Below are positions 1-7,828 of a stretch of DNA of 34,077 nucleotides, one piece after another; the first letter of the stretch is position 1, and each line of letters begins with the position of its first letter. The stretch covers positions 1 through 34,077 of the forward strand of contig JAHHHR010000080.1 in assembly GCA_019359245.1 (NCBI GenBank), read 5' to 3'. This stretch comes from Nostoc desertorum CM1-VF14 (GTDB lineage: Bacteria; Cyanobacteriota; Cyanobacteriia; Cyanobacteriales; Nostocaceae). The notes under the pieces were generated by a model. That model saw only the letters and a list, made by a program, of their open reading frames with translations, was not told where the DNA came from and did no database searches. The position numbers and the translations under genes are program-made.

Positions 1-2
1 TG

Positions 3-113
3 GTACAGACTTGTCGCCGTCAAGGTCGGTCTGTGATTGATTTCTTTGTACAGGCACTACTGGCTGATTGTCTTAATTACCAGTCTCGCCCGTCTCTGCT
101 TCCGCCATATTAG
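3..113 (+). pseudogene. C-terminal end of a probable transposase (cut by window edge)
   Basis: An open frame enters from the left edge and ends at TAG 111-113. It reads about 36 residues containing TCRRQGRSVIDFFVQALLA. A 'TCRxQxRSVxDF' ending is typical of IS66-like cyanobacterial transposases, but only the tail is visible, so the family is a guess. It could be a whole gene that starts outside the window. It converges on the kdp operon, whose last gene ends at 130. Confidence 0.45.
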
Positions 114-129
114 ACCTGAATCCTTACAC

Positions 130-1257
130 TCATTTCTCGGTAGCGATAATATGTAAGTCTATTTTTTGATGCCTAATTAGCTCCATCAATCTTTGTGTGA
201 AGGAACCTTTGAGCCATCGTCTCCATGAAGACTGCTGGCTCTCACCAATGATAATTTGAGTAATGTGACAATCTATTGCAACTTGAGCAATTTTCTTGGC
301 GATATTTTGGCTCTTGAAGTGTAAAAATTCGCCACTAAACTCTCGACATAATTTTTCGCATATATCGATATGTAAACTTTCTTCTTTGGTGAGGAAACGT
401 TCGGGATGTGCTACGAACACAGTATACAATCGCGCATTCATATAATTGGCAATGCGTGCGCCTCGACGTAGCAACTGCGCGGAATCAGGGTAAGTAGATA
501 CACATACTAAAACTCGTTCGTGAACATTGCAAGTTTGTCCTACTAAGCTGGAAGTGTTTCCTTCTTCCTCAACTGTATCTGCTACTTCTCTTAATGCTAG
601 TTCCCTTAAAGCAATAAGATTACGACGCTGAAAGAAGTTTTTCAGGGATTGCTCGATTTTTTCAGGAGCATAAATTTTTCCTTCTTGTAAGCGCTCTTCT
701 AGAGTTTCTGGAGTAACATCAATGACAACCACAGCATCAGCTTCATCAAGTACATAATCAGGAATACGCTCTCGCACCACCACACCTGTAATTCTTGCCA
801 CTAGGTCATTTAAACTTTCTAAATGCTGAATATTGACAGTGGAATAAACATCAATTCCAGCAGACAAAATTACTTCCACGTTCTGATAGCGCTTTTCTCG
901 TTGAGAACCAGGAACGTTAGTATGAGCAAGTTCATCCACTAGAACCAGTTGGGGAGAGCGTTGCAAAATTGCGTCTGTATCCATTTCCTGTAGAGTGACG
1001 TTCTGATGGATGCAGGCTTTTTGAGAAACTACCTCTATTCCAGCAGCTTTCATTGCCGTATCTTTGCGTCCATGAGTTTCTACGATACCGATAACTACAT
1101 CAATTCCATCTTGTTTGAGTTGATGTGCTTCTTCCAGCATTTTGTAAGTTTTGCCGACACCGGGAGCCATACCAATAAAAATCTTATGTTTCCCGCGTCG
1201 GTGAGGACGAATATAAGAACTATCGGGAGATGGGGTATGAGAATGAATCATTAACAA
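130..1257 (-). CDS. kdpD: Truncated KdpD: Walker ATPase plus Usp domains, no kinase
   Basis: Cytoplasmic N-terminal half of the potassium/turgor sensor KdpD, 375 residues against about 900 for E. coli KdpD. The Walker A motif GMAPGVGKT is at residues 29-37. The KdpD-family motif VDELAHTN is at about 107-114, followed by a YQNV segment. A universal-stress-protein-like domain fills about 250-375. There is no membrane region, HisKA or HATPase domain, so it cannot be a kinase by itself. Short KdpD proteins of this kind are known from Anabaena kdp operons and are not a local truncation: the stop is clean and no kinase remnant follows. It is the last gene of the operon, 134 bases after kdpC. A divergent membrane kinase at 6724-7827 may supply the missing half (inference). 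Confidence 0.93.
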   Translation of the reverse strand: MLMIHSHTPSPDSSYIRPHRRGKHKIFIGMAPGVGKTYKMLEEAHQLKQDGIDVVIGIVETHGRKDTAMKAAGIEVVSQKACIHQNVTLQEMDTDAILQRSPQLVLVDELAHTNVPGSQREKRYQNVEVILSAGIDVYSTVNIQHLESLNDLVARITGVVVRERIPDYVLDEADAVVVIDVTPETLEERLQEGKIYAPEKIEQSLKNFFQRRNLIALRELALREVADTVEEEGNTSSLVGQTCNVHERVLVCVSTYPDSAQLLRRGARIANYMNARLYTVFVAHPERFLTKEESLHIDICEKLCREFSGEFLHFKSQNIAKKIAQVAIDCHITQIIIGESQQSSWRRWLKGSFTQRLMELIRHQKIDLHIIATEK

Positions 1258-1391
1258 GATATTAGGTAAATTGACAATAGTTAATTTAGAAAGCTGGGAG
1301 AAAATGAGAGAGTTACTTTTTTTGAGTTAATCGTTTATTGGGACTGTAATCAGAGTAATTAATCGCTTTTTTGATTGACTCCCTCAAGAAG

Positions 1392-1973
1392 TTAACTTGC
1401 AGGCTGTAAAGCATCCAAAGCCATATTTAGCTGCAAAACATTGATTCCAGGTTCACCAAAAATTCCCAGGAATCTGCCATCGATGTTTTGAGATACTAGA
1501 GTTTGAATTTGGGCTGGATTCAGATTACGGGCGCTGGCGATACGCCGCACCTGTGTTTGGGCTGCTGCAATACTGATGTGAGGATCTAAACCGGAGCCGG
1601 AAGTATAAACTAAATCAGCATTTGGTTGTATATTGGCTTGTTTCAGCCGTGCTACTTCCACTTGAATACGTTTGAGGAGTTCAGGATTGCTGGGTGCGAG
1701 GTTGCTAGCTCCTGACACCCCAGTTGTGGCAACTTCTGGGGCTATGCTGTATTTTACAGTGCTGGGACGGCTCCAGAAATAGCGATCGCTATTAAAAGGT
1801 TGACCAATTAAGGCAGAGCCTACAACTGTACCTTGACTATTAGTAATTAAGCTGCCGTTAGCCTGAAAGGAAAATGCTATCTGTCCGCAAAGTAGCATGA
1901 ATAAAGGATAGAGGAAGGCTGTTAGTAACCACAAAGCTAAAGTGGAACGAACAGCTTTATTGAGTTGGCCCAT
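1392..1973 (-). CDS. kdpC: Potassium-transporting ATPase subunit C
   Basis: KdpC, the single-span accessory subunit of the Kdp P-type K+ pump, which stabilises the KdpAB complex in the plasma membrane. It has 193 residues, normal for the family. The membrane segment lies near residues 9-30 (STLALWLLTAFLYPLFMLL). Family motifs are GSALIGQPF, FWSRPS and the C-terminal SGSGLDPHIS. A longer open frame reaches 2126, but the family start MGQLNKAV is the ATG at 1973. That ATG overlaps the stop of the upstream kdpF/G gene in a TAATG junction, which implies translational coupling. Confidence 0.96.
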   Translation of the reverse strand: MGQLNKAVRSTLALWLLTAFLYPLFMLLCGQIAFSFQANGSLITNSQGTVVGSALIGQPFNSDRYFWSRPSTVKYSIAPEVATTGVSGASNLAPSNPELLKRIQVEVARLKQANIQPNADLVYTSGSGLDPHISIAAAQTQVRRIASARNLNPAQIQTLVSQNIDGRFLGIFGEPGINVLQLNMALDALQPAS

Positions 1974-2194
1974 TAGAATTTCTCCGGTTGAAAAATGACT
2001 ACAAATAGATAAATGCTCACACTCAAAGTTATGAGTCCTAAAAGGGCAATAGTATAAGATGCAGAACGTGATATTGCGAACGGTGTTGCGGCTTGTACTG
2101 CTGGTGCTAGAAGTACATTCAAGCAAAGCAGTAAAAATAGGAATAAAGGAATGCGATTTGTTTTTTCGCCAATAAAGTGAAATACATTGTTCAT
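1973..2194 (-). CDS. kdpF: Extended KdpF-like membrane peptide (kdpG position)
   Basis: 73-residue hydrophobic protein between kdpB and kdpC. The last ~28 residues (LLGLITLSVSIYLFVVIF then QPEKF) match the size and hydrophobic pattern of E. coli KdpF, a 29-residue single-span stabilising peptide that also ends in a short acidic-aromatic tail. Unlike KdpF it has an added N-terminal segment with a second hydrophobic stretch (IPLFLFLLLCLNVLLAPAVQA), which could be a signal anchor or cleavable signal peptide (AxA at about 33-35). In Anabaena the gene in this place is called kdpG. The stop overlaps the kdpC start by one base. The gene is clearly in the operon; whether it is a true KdpF homologue is inferred from position and pattern. 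Confidence 0.8.
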   Translation of the reverse strand: MNNVFHFIGEKTNRIPLFLFLLLCLNVLLAPAVQAATPFAISRSASYTIALLGLITLSVSIYLFVVIFQPEKF

Positions 2195-2229
2195 AATTAA
2201 AATAGTGAATTGGAATGCAGAATTTTGGA

Positions 2230-4323
2230 TTAAGCTAGACCTATGGATACAATCAAAACATCAATTATTTTGATGGCAATGAAGGGAATTAAAACGCCAC
2301 CAAGTCCATAGATAAAGATATTGCGTTGTAAAAGTTGATCTGCGGTTAATGGTCGAAATTTAACCCCAGTCAGTGCTAATGGAATAAGCGCTGGAATCAC
2401 TAAGGCGTTATAAATCAAAGCTGATAAAACCGCAGATTGGGTACTTGCCAAATCCATAATATTGAGAGTGCCAACACCAATACCCGCAAATATTGCCGGA
2501 AGAATGGCAAAATACTTAGCAATATCGTTAGCAAGAGAAAAAGTGGTGAGTGCGCCACGAGTAATCAGTAATTGTTTACCAATCGTGACGATATCAATTA
2601 ACTTAGTAGGATCAGAATCAAGGTCTACCATATTAGCAGCCTCCTTTGCCGCTTGAGTACCTGTATTCATTGCCACACCTACATTTGCTTGAGCTAAAGC
2701 TGGGGCATCATTAGTACCATCTCCAGTCATGGCTACGAGTTTTCCTTGGGCTTGTTCTGTCCGAATCACCTCAATTTTGTCTTCAGGTGTAGCCTCGGCA
2801 ATAAAGTCATCAACTCCTGCTTCTTCGGCAATCACAGATGCAGTAATACGGTTATCTCCAGTCAGCATAATGGTTTTAATTCCCATTCGCCGCATTTGAT
2901 CAAAACGTTCTCGAATACCCGGTTTAATGATGTCTTTGAGATAAACTACACCAAAGATTTCATCATTTTTGCAAAGTGCTAATGGAGTACCACCTAATCG
3001 AGAAATTCGTTCAAAGGTAGTATCAAGTTCAGGGGTTAATTTTCCATTACGCGAAGTTCCTGCGGAACCACTTCGTGAACGCACAAATCCTTTAATCGCG
3101 TCCACTGCACCCTTACGAATTTGCACCTCGTTGGGTAAATCAGTACCACTCATCCGCGTTTTGGCAGAAAATTCGATGCCTTCTGCTTGTTTGGGGTCAA
3201 AATCTAATGTTGCCCCTAATTTTTCTGCCAGTTTGACAATGGATTTTCCTTCTGGAGTTTCATCAAATATGCTTGATTCTAGAGCAACTTTTGCTACCTT
3301 CTCCATAGAATGACCGTTAACAGGAATAAATTCCTCCGCCAAACGGTTTCCCAAAGTAATCGTACCTGTTTTGTCCAATATCAGGGTGTTGATATCCCCG
3401 CAGGCTTCAACCGCCCGTCCAGAAGTCGCAATTACATTAAACTGGGCAACTCTATCCATCCCAGCAATCCCAATAGCACTTAATAATCCGCCAATAGTGG
3501 TAGGAATCAGTGCCACAAGTAAGGCTATGAGTACGGCAATACTAATAGGTGAGTTGACGTACACCGACACTGTAGGTAAAGTGGCAATCACAACCAAGAA
3601 CACCTGGGTAAGAACTGCCAACAAAACCGTCAAGGCGATTTCATTAGGTGTTTTGCTGCGAGAAGCTCCTTCTACTAAACTGATCATGCGGTCAAGAAAG
3701 CCTTGACCTGGATCAGCAGTGACCCGAATTATCAGTTCATCAGAGTTGATACGCGTTCCTCCAGTCACGGAACTAGCAATATCTGACCCTGGTTCTTTCA
3801 ATACTGGTGCTGATTCTCCCGTAATAGCAGATTCATCCACAGAGGCAATACCTTTAATCACCTCTCCGTCAGCAGGGATAATATCTCCAGCAACTACCTT
3901 GATTTGGTCGCCACGACGTAAGGCTGTAGAACTAACCTCTTGGGTGGAACCATCAGCAAGGAGTTTTTTGGCTTTAGCATCGGATTTTGCCGATCGCAAG
4001 GCATCTGCTTGAGCTTTGCCTCGTCCTTCAGCTACAGCTTCAGCAAAGTTGGCAAAGACAACGGTTAAGAACAGAATCAGCGTAATTAAACCATTGAATA
4101 ATCTGGGATTGTCACCAGGTGTTGGGCCAAATAAGTTTGGTGCAATTGTTACCAGTGCTGTGATGATCGTACCCAACCAAACTACAAACATCACTGGATT
4201 TTTCAGCATATTACGCGGATGCAGCTTGACAAATGCTTGCTGAAATGCACGCCTGTAAAGTCCGGCTGATTTCGCTTTGGTTGTATGTTTGCGTTCTTGT
4301 CGCGGTTTTGTAGATGGTGTCAT
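2230..4323 (-). CDS. kdpB: Potassium-transporting P-type ATPase subunit B
   Basis: Catalytic ATP-hydrolysing subunit of the Kdp K+ pump, 697 residues (E. coli 682). The phosphorylated aspartate is D317 in DKTGT. The actuator-domain motif TGES is at 168-171; its serine is the residue phosphorylated in E. coli KdpB to shut the pump off. GDGTNDAPAL and the GDN motif of the P domain are present. Membrane helices lie near 44-62, 79-93, 231-251, 261-285 and in the C-terminal 120 residues. Residues ~416-425 (SGSAGTSRNG) are encoded by a short palindromic repeat at 3052-3075, and the loop is about eight residues longer than in E. coli. It lies 35 bases upstream of kdpF/G and 130 bases after kdpA. Confidence 0.98.
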   Translation of the reverse strand: MTPSTKPRQERKHTTKAKSAGLYRRAFQQAFVKLHPRNMLKNPVMFVVWLGTIITALVTIAPNLFGPTPGDNPRLFNGLITLILFLTVVFANFAEAVAEGRGKAQADALRSAKSDAKAKKLLADGSTQEVSSTALRRGDQIKVVAGDIIPADGEVIKGIASVDESAITGESAPVLKEPGSDIASSVTGGTRINSDELIIRVTADPGQGFLDRMISLVEGASRSKTPNEIALTVLLAVLTQVFLVVIATLPTVSVYVNSPISIAVLIALLVALIPTTIGGLLSAIGIAGMDRVAQFNVIATSGRAVEACGDINTLILDKTGTITLGNRLAEEFIPVNGHSMEKVAKVALESSIFDETPEGKSIVKLAEKLGATLDFDPKQAEGIEFSAKTRMSGTDLPNEVQIRKGAVDAIKGFVRSRSGSAGTSRNGKLTPELDTTFERISRLGGTPLALCKNDEIFGVVYLKDIIKPGIRERFDQMRRMGIKTIMLTGDNRITASVIAEEAGVDDFIAEATPEDKIEVIRTEQAQGKLVAMTGDGTNDAPALAQANVGVAMNTGTQAAKEAANMVDLDSDPTKLIDIVTIGKQLLITRGALTTFSLANDIAKYFAILPAIFAGIGVGTLNIMDLASTQSAVLSALIYNALVIPALIPLALTGVKFRPLTADQLLQRNIFIYGLGGVLIPFIAIKIIDVLIVSIGLA
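3052..3075. repeat. Palindromic repeat inside kdpB, in frame
   Basis: CGAAGT-TCC-TGC-GGA-ACC-ACTTCG forms an imperfect palindrome inside the kdpB coding sequence. It encodes the Ser/Gly-rich loop at residues ~416-424 in the nucleotide-binding domain. It resembles the short interspersed GC-rich palindromes found throughout Nostoc-type genomes. The frame is kept. Confidence 0.55.
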
Positions 4324-4453
4324 TGGTGATTAATTAATTTAAAAAAATTAGGCACAGGCGCAAACAAGAGAATATTTCGCGTTGCTCCCGTTGCGGGATG
4401 ATTTAGCAACTTCCAAAATTCTCCCCCTGCCTCCCCTGCTCCCCCTGCTCTCT
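4324..4453 (-). other. kdpA-kdpB spacer with C-rich repeats
   Basis: 130-bp spacer. Its kdpA-proximal part (4420-4452) is a pyrimidine-rich run of CCCCCTGC-type units, a simple repeat common in Nostocales spacers. There is no open frame and no convincing promoter. The rest is AT-rich. Confidence 0.4.
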
Positions 4454-6139
4454 TCATCCACCTCTGGCAATCAGAAATGCCTCTGCTATGGGGCCTAAAA
4501 CAAGTGCAGGAAGGAAGGTAAGAGCGCCAAGAATTAAAATTACTCCGCTTGTAACTCCTGTGAAGAGCCTAGTGTCAGTTCTGAGAGTGCCGGTGGTCAT
4601 AGGAACAGGTTGCTTGCGGGAAATACTATCCGCCAAAAGTAACAGTGCAATAATTCCGATATAACGCCCTGCCAACATACTGACACTAGTGCTGAGGTTC
4701 CACCACAGAGTGTTATCATTTAATCCTTCAAAGCCAGAACCGTTATTCGCTGCGGCGGAAGCGTATTCGTAAACTACCTGGGAAACACCATGAAAACCTG
4801 GGTTACTAATACCTGAAAGGGTATCAGGAAAACCGAAGGTAATAGCCCAAGGAATGAGAATAGCAAAGGGGTGAACTAATAAGACAACGCTGGCTAGGAC
4901 AATTTCTTTCTTCTCGATTTTGCGTCCTAAAAATTCTGGTGTCCGTCCCACCATTAACCCAGTCAGGAACACCGCCAAAATTAGATAGATAAATAGATAA
5001 GCTGTGCCAGTTCCTTGACCTCCCCAAGTAATTTGCAAAAACATATTAAAAAGAGTTGCAAATCCACCTGGAGGCATTAAGGAATCGTGCATACCATTAA
5101 CAGCACCACACATAGTTGCTGTGGTCATGACTGCCCAAAGTGCTGTTTGTGCCCATCCAAATCGTACTTCTTTGCCTTCTAAATTGGGTTGCTGTTCTCC
5201 TAATAGTGGGTTAACAAGGGGATTTCCTTGAAATTCGCCTACTGCGGCAACACCTATTAAAAAGACAAAGATGACGAAGACCATCCAAAACACTAGCCAT
5301 GCTTGTTTACGGTTGTTAGCAAATATGCCGTAAGTGTAAATAAGTGCTGTAGGAATAGAAATCATTGCCCACATTTCTAATAAGTTTGTAAAGCCGTTGG
5401 GATTTTCGTAAGGATGGGCTGAGTTGATTCCAAAGAAGCCACCACCGTTTTCTCCTAGTTCTTTAATAATTTCAAAGTGGGCAACCGGGCCACGGGCAAT
5501 TACTTGAGTTACCCCTTCTAAGGTGGTTGCTGTGGCTGGGCCTGCCAAAGTTTCTGGCACACCCGCCAAGATTAATAACAAGCCACCAATCACAGATATC
5601 GGTAACAAAATTCGCGTGATTGACTTAATCAAATCGCTGTAAAAGTTGCCTAATGGTCTACCAGTTAAACCACGAATAAAGGCAATTCCTACTGCTAAAC
5701 CAGTCGCCGCTGAAGTAAACATCAAGAACCCAAGGGCGAAAGTTTGACTGGCATAAGTATAAGTTGTTTCACCAGAATAATGCTGTTGATTGGTGTTAGT
5801 GACAAAGGAAATCGCAGTATGCAGTGCTAAATCCCAACTTGGCGCACCTAAATTTGTGGGATTTAGCGGCAACCATCCTTGCAGCATCAAGATTAAATAA
5901 ACTAAAATCCCCATGACGAGATTGCTATACAGTACAGCTTTGGCATACTGCCAACCTGTCATTTCTTCTTGGGGACGTATATCACTAAAGACATAAATAG
6001 CTTTTTCTAGGGGATTTATGACTGCATCAAGGAGTGTTTTTTCTTCCATGAAAACACGAGCTATATATTTCCCTAGTAAGGGAGTAGTTGCAATGACTAT
6101 CAGTAATGTCAAAGCAATTTGTATCCATCCTTGTAACAT
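4454..6139 (-). CDS. kdpA: Potassium-transporting ATPase subunit A (K+ channel-like)
   Basis: 561-residue K+-binding and translocating subunit of Kdp, a polytopic membrane protein of the SKT superfamily with about ten helices. Family features include the N-terminal YIARVF, FVTNTNQQHYSGE, the filter-loop segments GENGGGFFGINSAHPYENP and AAANNGSGFEGLN, and FMVGRTPEFLGRK (here LMVGRTPEFLGRK). Length is normal (E. coli 557). An AGGAG ribosome site lies 13 bases before the ATG at 6139. The RCK_C gene ends 27 bases upstream on the same strand, so the two are probably co-transcribed. Confidence 0.98.
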   Translation of the reverse strand: MLQGWIQIALTLLIVIATTPLLGKYIARVFMEEKTLLDAVINPLEKAIYVFSDIRPQEEMTGWQYAKAVLYSNLVMGILVYLILMLQGWLPLNPTNLGAPSWDLALHTAISFVTNTNQQHYSGETTYTYASQTFALGFLMFTSAATGLAVGIAFIRGLTGRPLGNFYSDLIKSITRILLPISVIGGLLLILAGVPETLAGPATATTLEGVTQVIARGPVAHFEIIKELGENGGGFFGINSAHPYENPNGFTNLLEMWAMISIPTALIYTYGIFANNRKQAWLVFWMVFVIFVFLIGVAAVGEFQGNPLVNPLLGEQQPNLEGKEVRFGWAQTALWAVMTTATMCGAVNGMHDSLMPPGGFATLFNMFLQITWGGQGTGTAYLFIYLILAVFLTGLMVGRTPEFLGRKIEKKEIVLASVVLLVHPFAILIPWAITFGFPDTLSGISNPGFHGVSQVVYEYASAAANNGSGFEGLNDNTLWWNLSTSVSMLAGRYIGIIALLLLADSISRKQPVPMTTGTLRTDTRLFTGVTSGVILILGALTFLPALVLGPIAEAFLIARGG

Positions 6140-6166
6140 GAATTTAAAAAAGCTCCTGATACATTT

Positions 6167-6448
6167 TTATATTGTCGAATTGTTAATGAAACACTCTTTG
6201 GGTAAATAGTGAACTGGATGCTTTTTGTTAAGAACAAAATTGAGCATGGGAACTGAGGCTGAATTTAAAGCAACAGCTAGTATATAATCTCCATACCAAA
6301 TTATGGGTTCAGCACTTGCTAGGATGACTTGATTATTTCTAACAATGCCGAGAATTATGCAACTTTCTGGCAACGATAAGCTAGTTAAAGCTTTGCCACA
6401 ATAGCAGATGTTGCTCAGAATTTTTACACTTATTAAACCTAATGCCAT
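6167..6448 (-). CDS. Stand-alone RCK_C (TrkA-C) domain protein at head of kdp operon
   Basis: 93 residues from ATG 6448; a TTG at 6463 would add five. The core reads ISVKILSN..GKALTSLSLPESCIILGIVRNNQVILASAEPIIWYGDYILAV when taken in pieces. This is the RCK_C pattern: 'hydrophobic-x-V, G-x-x-L, L-P, hydrophobic patch, R-x-x, G-D-x-hydrophobic'. In Ktr/Trk/CpaA systems this domain is the ligand-binding half of a cytoplasmic gating subunit and in several cases binds cyclic di-AMP. Here there is no RCK_N (Rossmann) half and no membrane segment. It is the first gene in the kdp direction, 27 bases before kdpA. A regulatory role on Kdp is inferred from position; no ligand can be assigned from sequence. 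Confidence 0.7.
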   Translation of the reverse strand: MALGLISVKILSNICYCGKALTSLSLPESCIILGIVRNNQVILASAEPIIWYGDYILAVALNSASVPMLNFVLNKKHPVHYLPKECFINNSTI

Positions 6449-6463
6449 AACGCATTTTTGCAA

Positions 6464-6723
6464 TTGTAAGAGAACAAGAGGAACAATGCTCTCTATTTGG
6501 TAATAATTAATATAATTAACTATATGAGCTAAAACAAGTAATAGAAGGGTATAAAACAGCGTTCATTTTTTATTTATGGTGTTTATTGAGCAATATATAT
6601 TAAGCGTTTAGGACGTTTATTTTTAGGTAAACGCTTCATTAATTGGTTAATAATCTGGTATGGTTTATTTAGGTAAATATGATTTTTAGTTAAAATAATA
6701 AAAAATTAACCATCATGCCCTAA
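6464..6723. promoter_or_regulatory. Divergent promoter region between kdp operon and sensor kinase
   Basis: AT-rich 260-bp region between the kdp operon (leftward) and the kinase/regulator pair (rightward). It holds a perfect inverted repeat AAGCGTTTA (6602-6610) / TAAACGCTT (6628-6636) with a 17-base loop, a good candidate for an operator serving both directions. TATAAT-like hexamers occur on both strands but no pair of -35/-10 boxes stands out. No open frame. Confidence 0.55.
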
Positions 6724-7827
6724 ATGGTAGATTTCAAAGTTAAATTTCTTCATAAAGAATCGCCTTTAGGCAAATCTTTGCTAATTGCAGGTCTATTTGT
6801 AGTTGCATTAATTCTGGAGTACTCTACACCTACTGAATATGTGTTTGGCTATCTCTACACAGGGCCGATTTTGTTAGCAAACTCCTGGTTAGGGAGGCGT
6901 GGTACTTTTCAAGCTACCTTCGTTGCAGTATGCCTAACCATGCTGAATCTTGTAATGCCAGGTGGTGAAGTCATGAAGGCTTCTACGATCGCCAGTAGAG
7001 CGATCGCAGCCATCGCATTGATTGTCACAGGTGTTTTGAGTGATCGCCTGCGCCGTTCGGAAGAAGCGATCGCCCTGACTCGTGCCAAGCTAGAAGCTCA
7101 AGAGGAATTGTCCAGAGTGCGTGAAGATTTTGCTTCTACTCTTACCCACGATCTCAAAACTCCTTTGCTGGGAGCAATTGAAACTCTCAAAGCTTTTGAA
7201 CAAGAAAAATTTGGTGCTGTCTCATCGGCACAGCAAAAAGTTTTATCTACAATGACGCGTAGTCATCAAACTTCCCTACAACTGCTAGAAACTTTGTTAG
7301 ATATTTATCGTAATGATACAGAAGGCTTAAAACTCAACTTAGCACCTATAGATTTGGCTATTTTGGCAGAAGAAGCTGCTAATACTCTCTCGGAATTAGC
7401 AGCTAGCCGCCGCGTTTATCTTTCACTTAACTATGGTGACTCTGATTGGCGGCGATCACTATGGGTTAAAGGTGATGCTTTGCAACTTCAACGAGTTTTT
7501 ACCAATCTTTTAGTTAATGCTATCAATCATTCTCGGCGTGGTGAGCGTGTGGAAATAGTATTAGAACCGCAAGCTTCTTATCAAGTAGTGAAAATTTTGG
7601 ATACGGGTGCAGGTATTGTACCCGAACAATTCTCCCATTTATTTGAACGATTTTACCAGGGACATAGCCAACGCCAAGCCAAAGGCTCTGGATTAGGGCT
7701 TTACCTATCTCGGCAAATTATTGCAGCCCACGGCGGTATAATTTGGGCAGAGAACAGAGTACCTTTTGGTGCGATGTTCGCTTTCAAACTTCCCGTTTAC
7801 CCATCTCAGTCTTCTGTTACTGTGTGA
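6724..7827 (+). CDS. Membrane sensor histidine kinase, divergent to kdp
   Basis: 367-residue kinase. Residues ~17-106 form three or four hydrophobic helices (LLIAGLFVVALILEY; GYLYTGPILLANSW; FVAVCLTMLNLVM; AIAAIALIVTGVL), similar in arrangement to the four-helix DUF4118 block in full-length KdpD. There is no large periplasmic loop. A short coiled linker leads to the HisKA H-box TLTHDLKTPL (H142). The N-box (FTNLLVNAINH), G1 (DTGAGI), F-box and G2 (GSGLGL) follow, ending at a normal position. The regulator starts two bases after the stop. Because KdpD at the end of the divergent operon lacks precisely this part, this may be the kinase half of a split KdpD (inference). Its ligand is unknown. 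Confidence 0.88.
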   Translation: MVDFKVKFLHKESPLGKSLLIAGLFVVALILEYSTPTEYVFGYLYTGPILLANSWLGRRGTFQATFVAVCLTMLNLVMPGGEVMKASTIASRAIAAIALIVTGVLSDRLRRSEEAIALTRAKLEAQEELSRVREDFASTLTHDLKTPLLGAIETLKAFEQEKFGAVSSAQQKVLSTMTRSHQTSLQLLETLLDIYRNDTEGLKLNLAPIDLAILAEEAANTLSELAASRRVYLSLNYGDSDWRRSLWVKGDALQLQRVFTNLLVNAINHSRRGERVEIVLEPQASYQVVKILDTGAGIVPEQFSHLFERFYQGHSQRQAKGSGLGLYLSRQIIAAHGGIIWAENRVPFGAMFAFKLPVYPSQSSVTV

Positions 7828-7828
7828 G

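Noticed and set aside
2462..4243. Several plus-strand open frames opposite kdpB
   Set aside because: They are antisense shadows of a strongly conserved gene.
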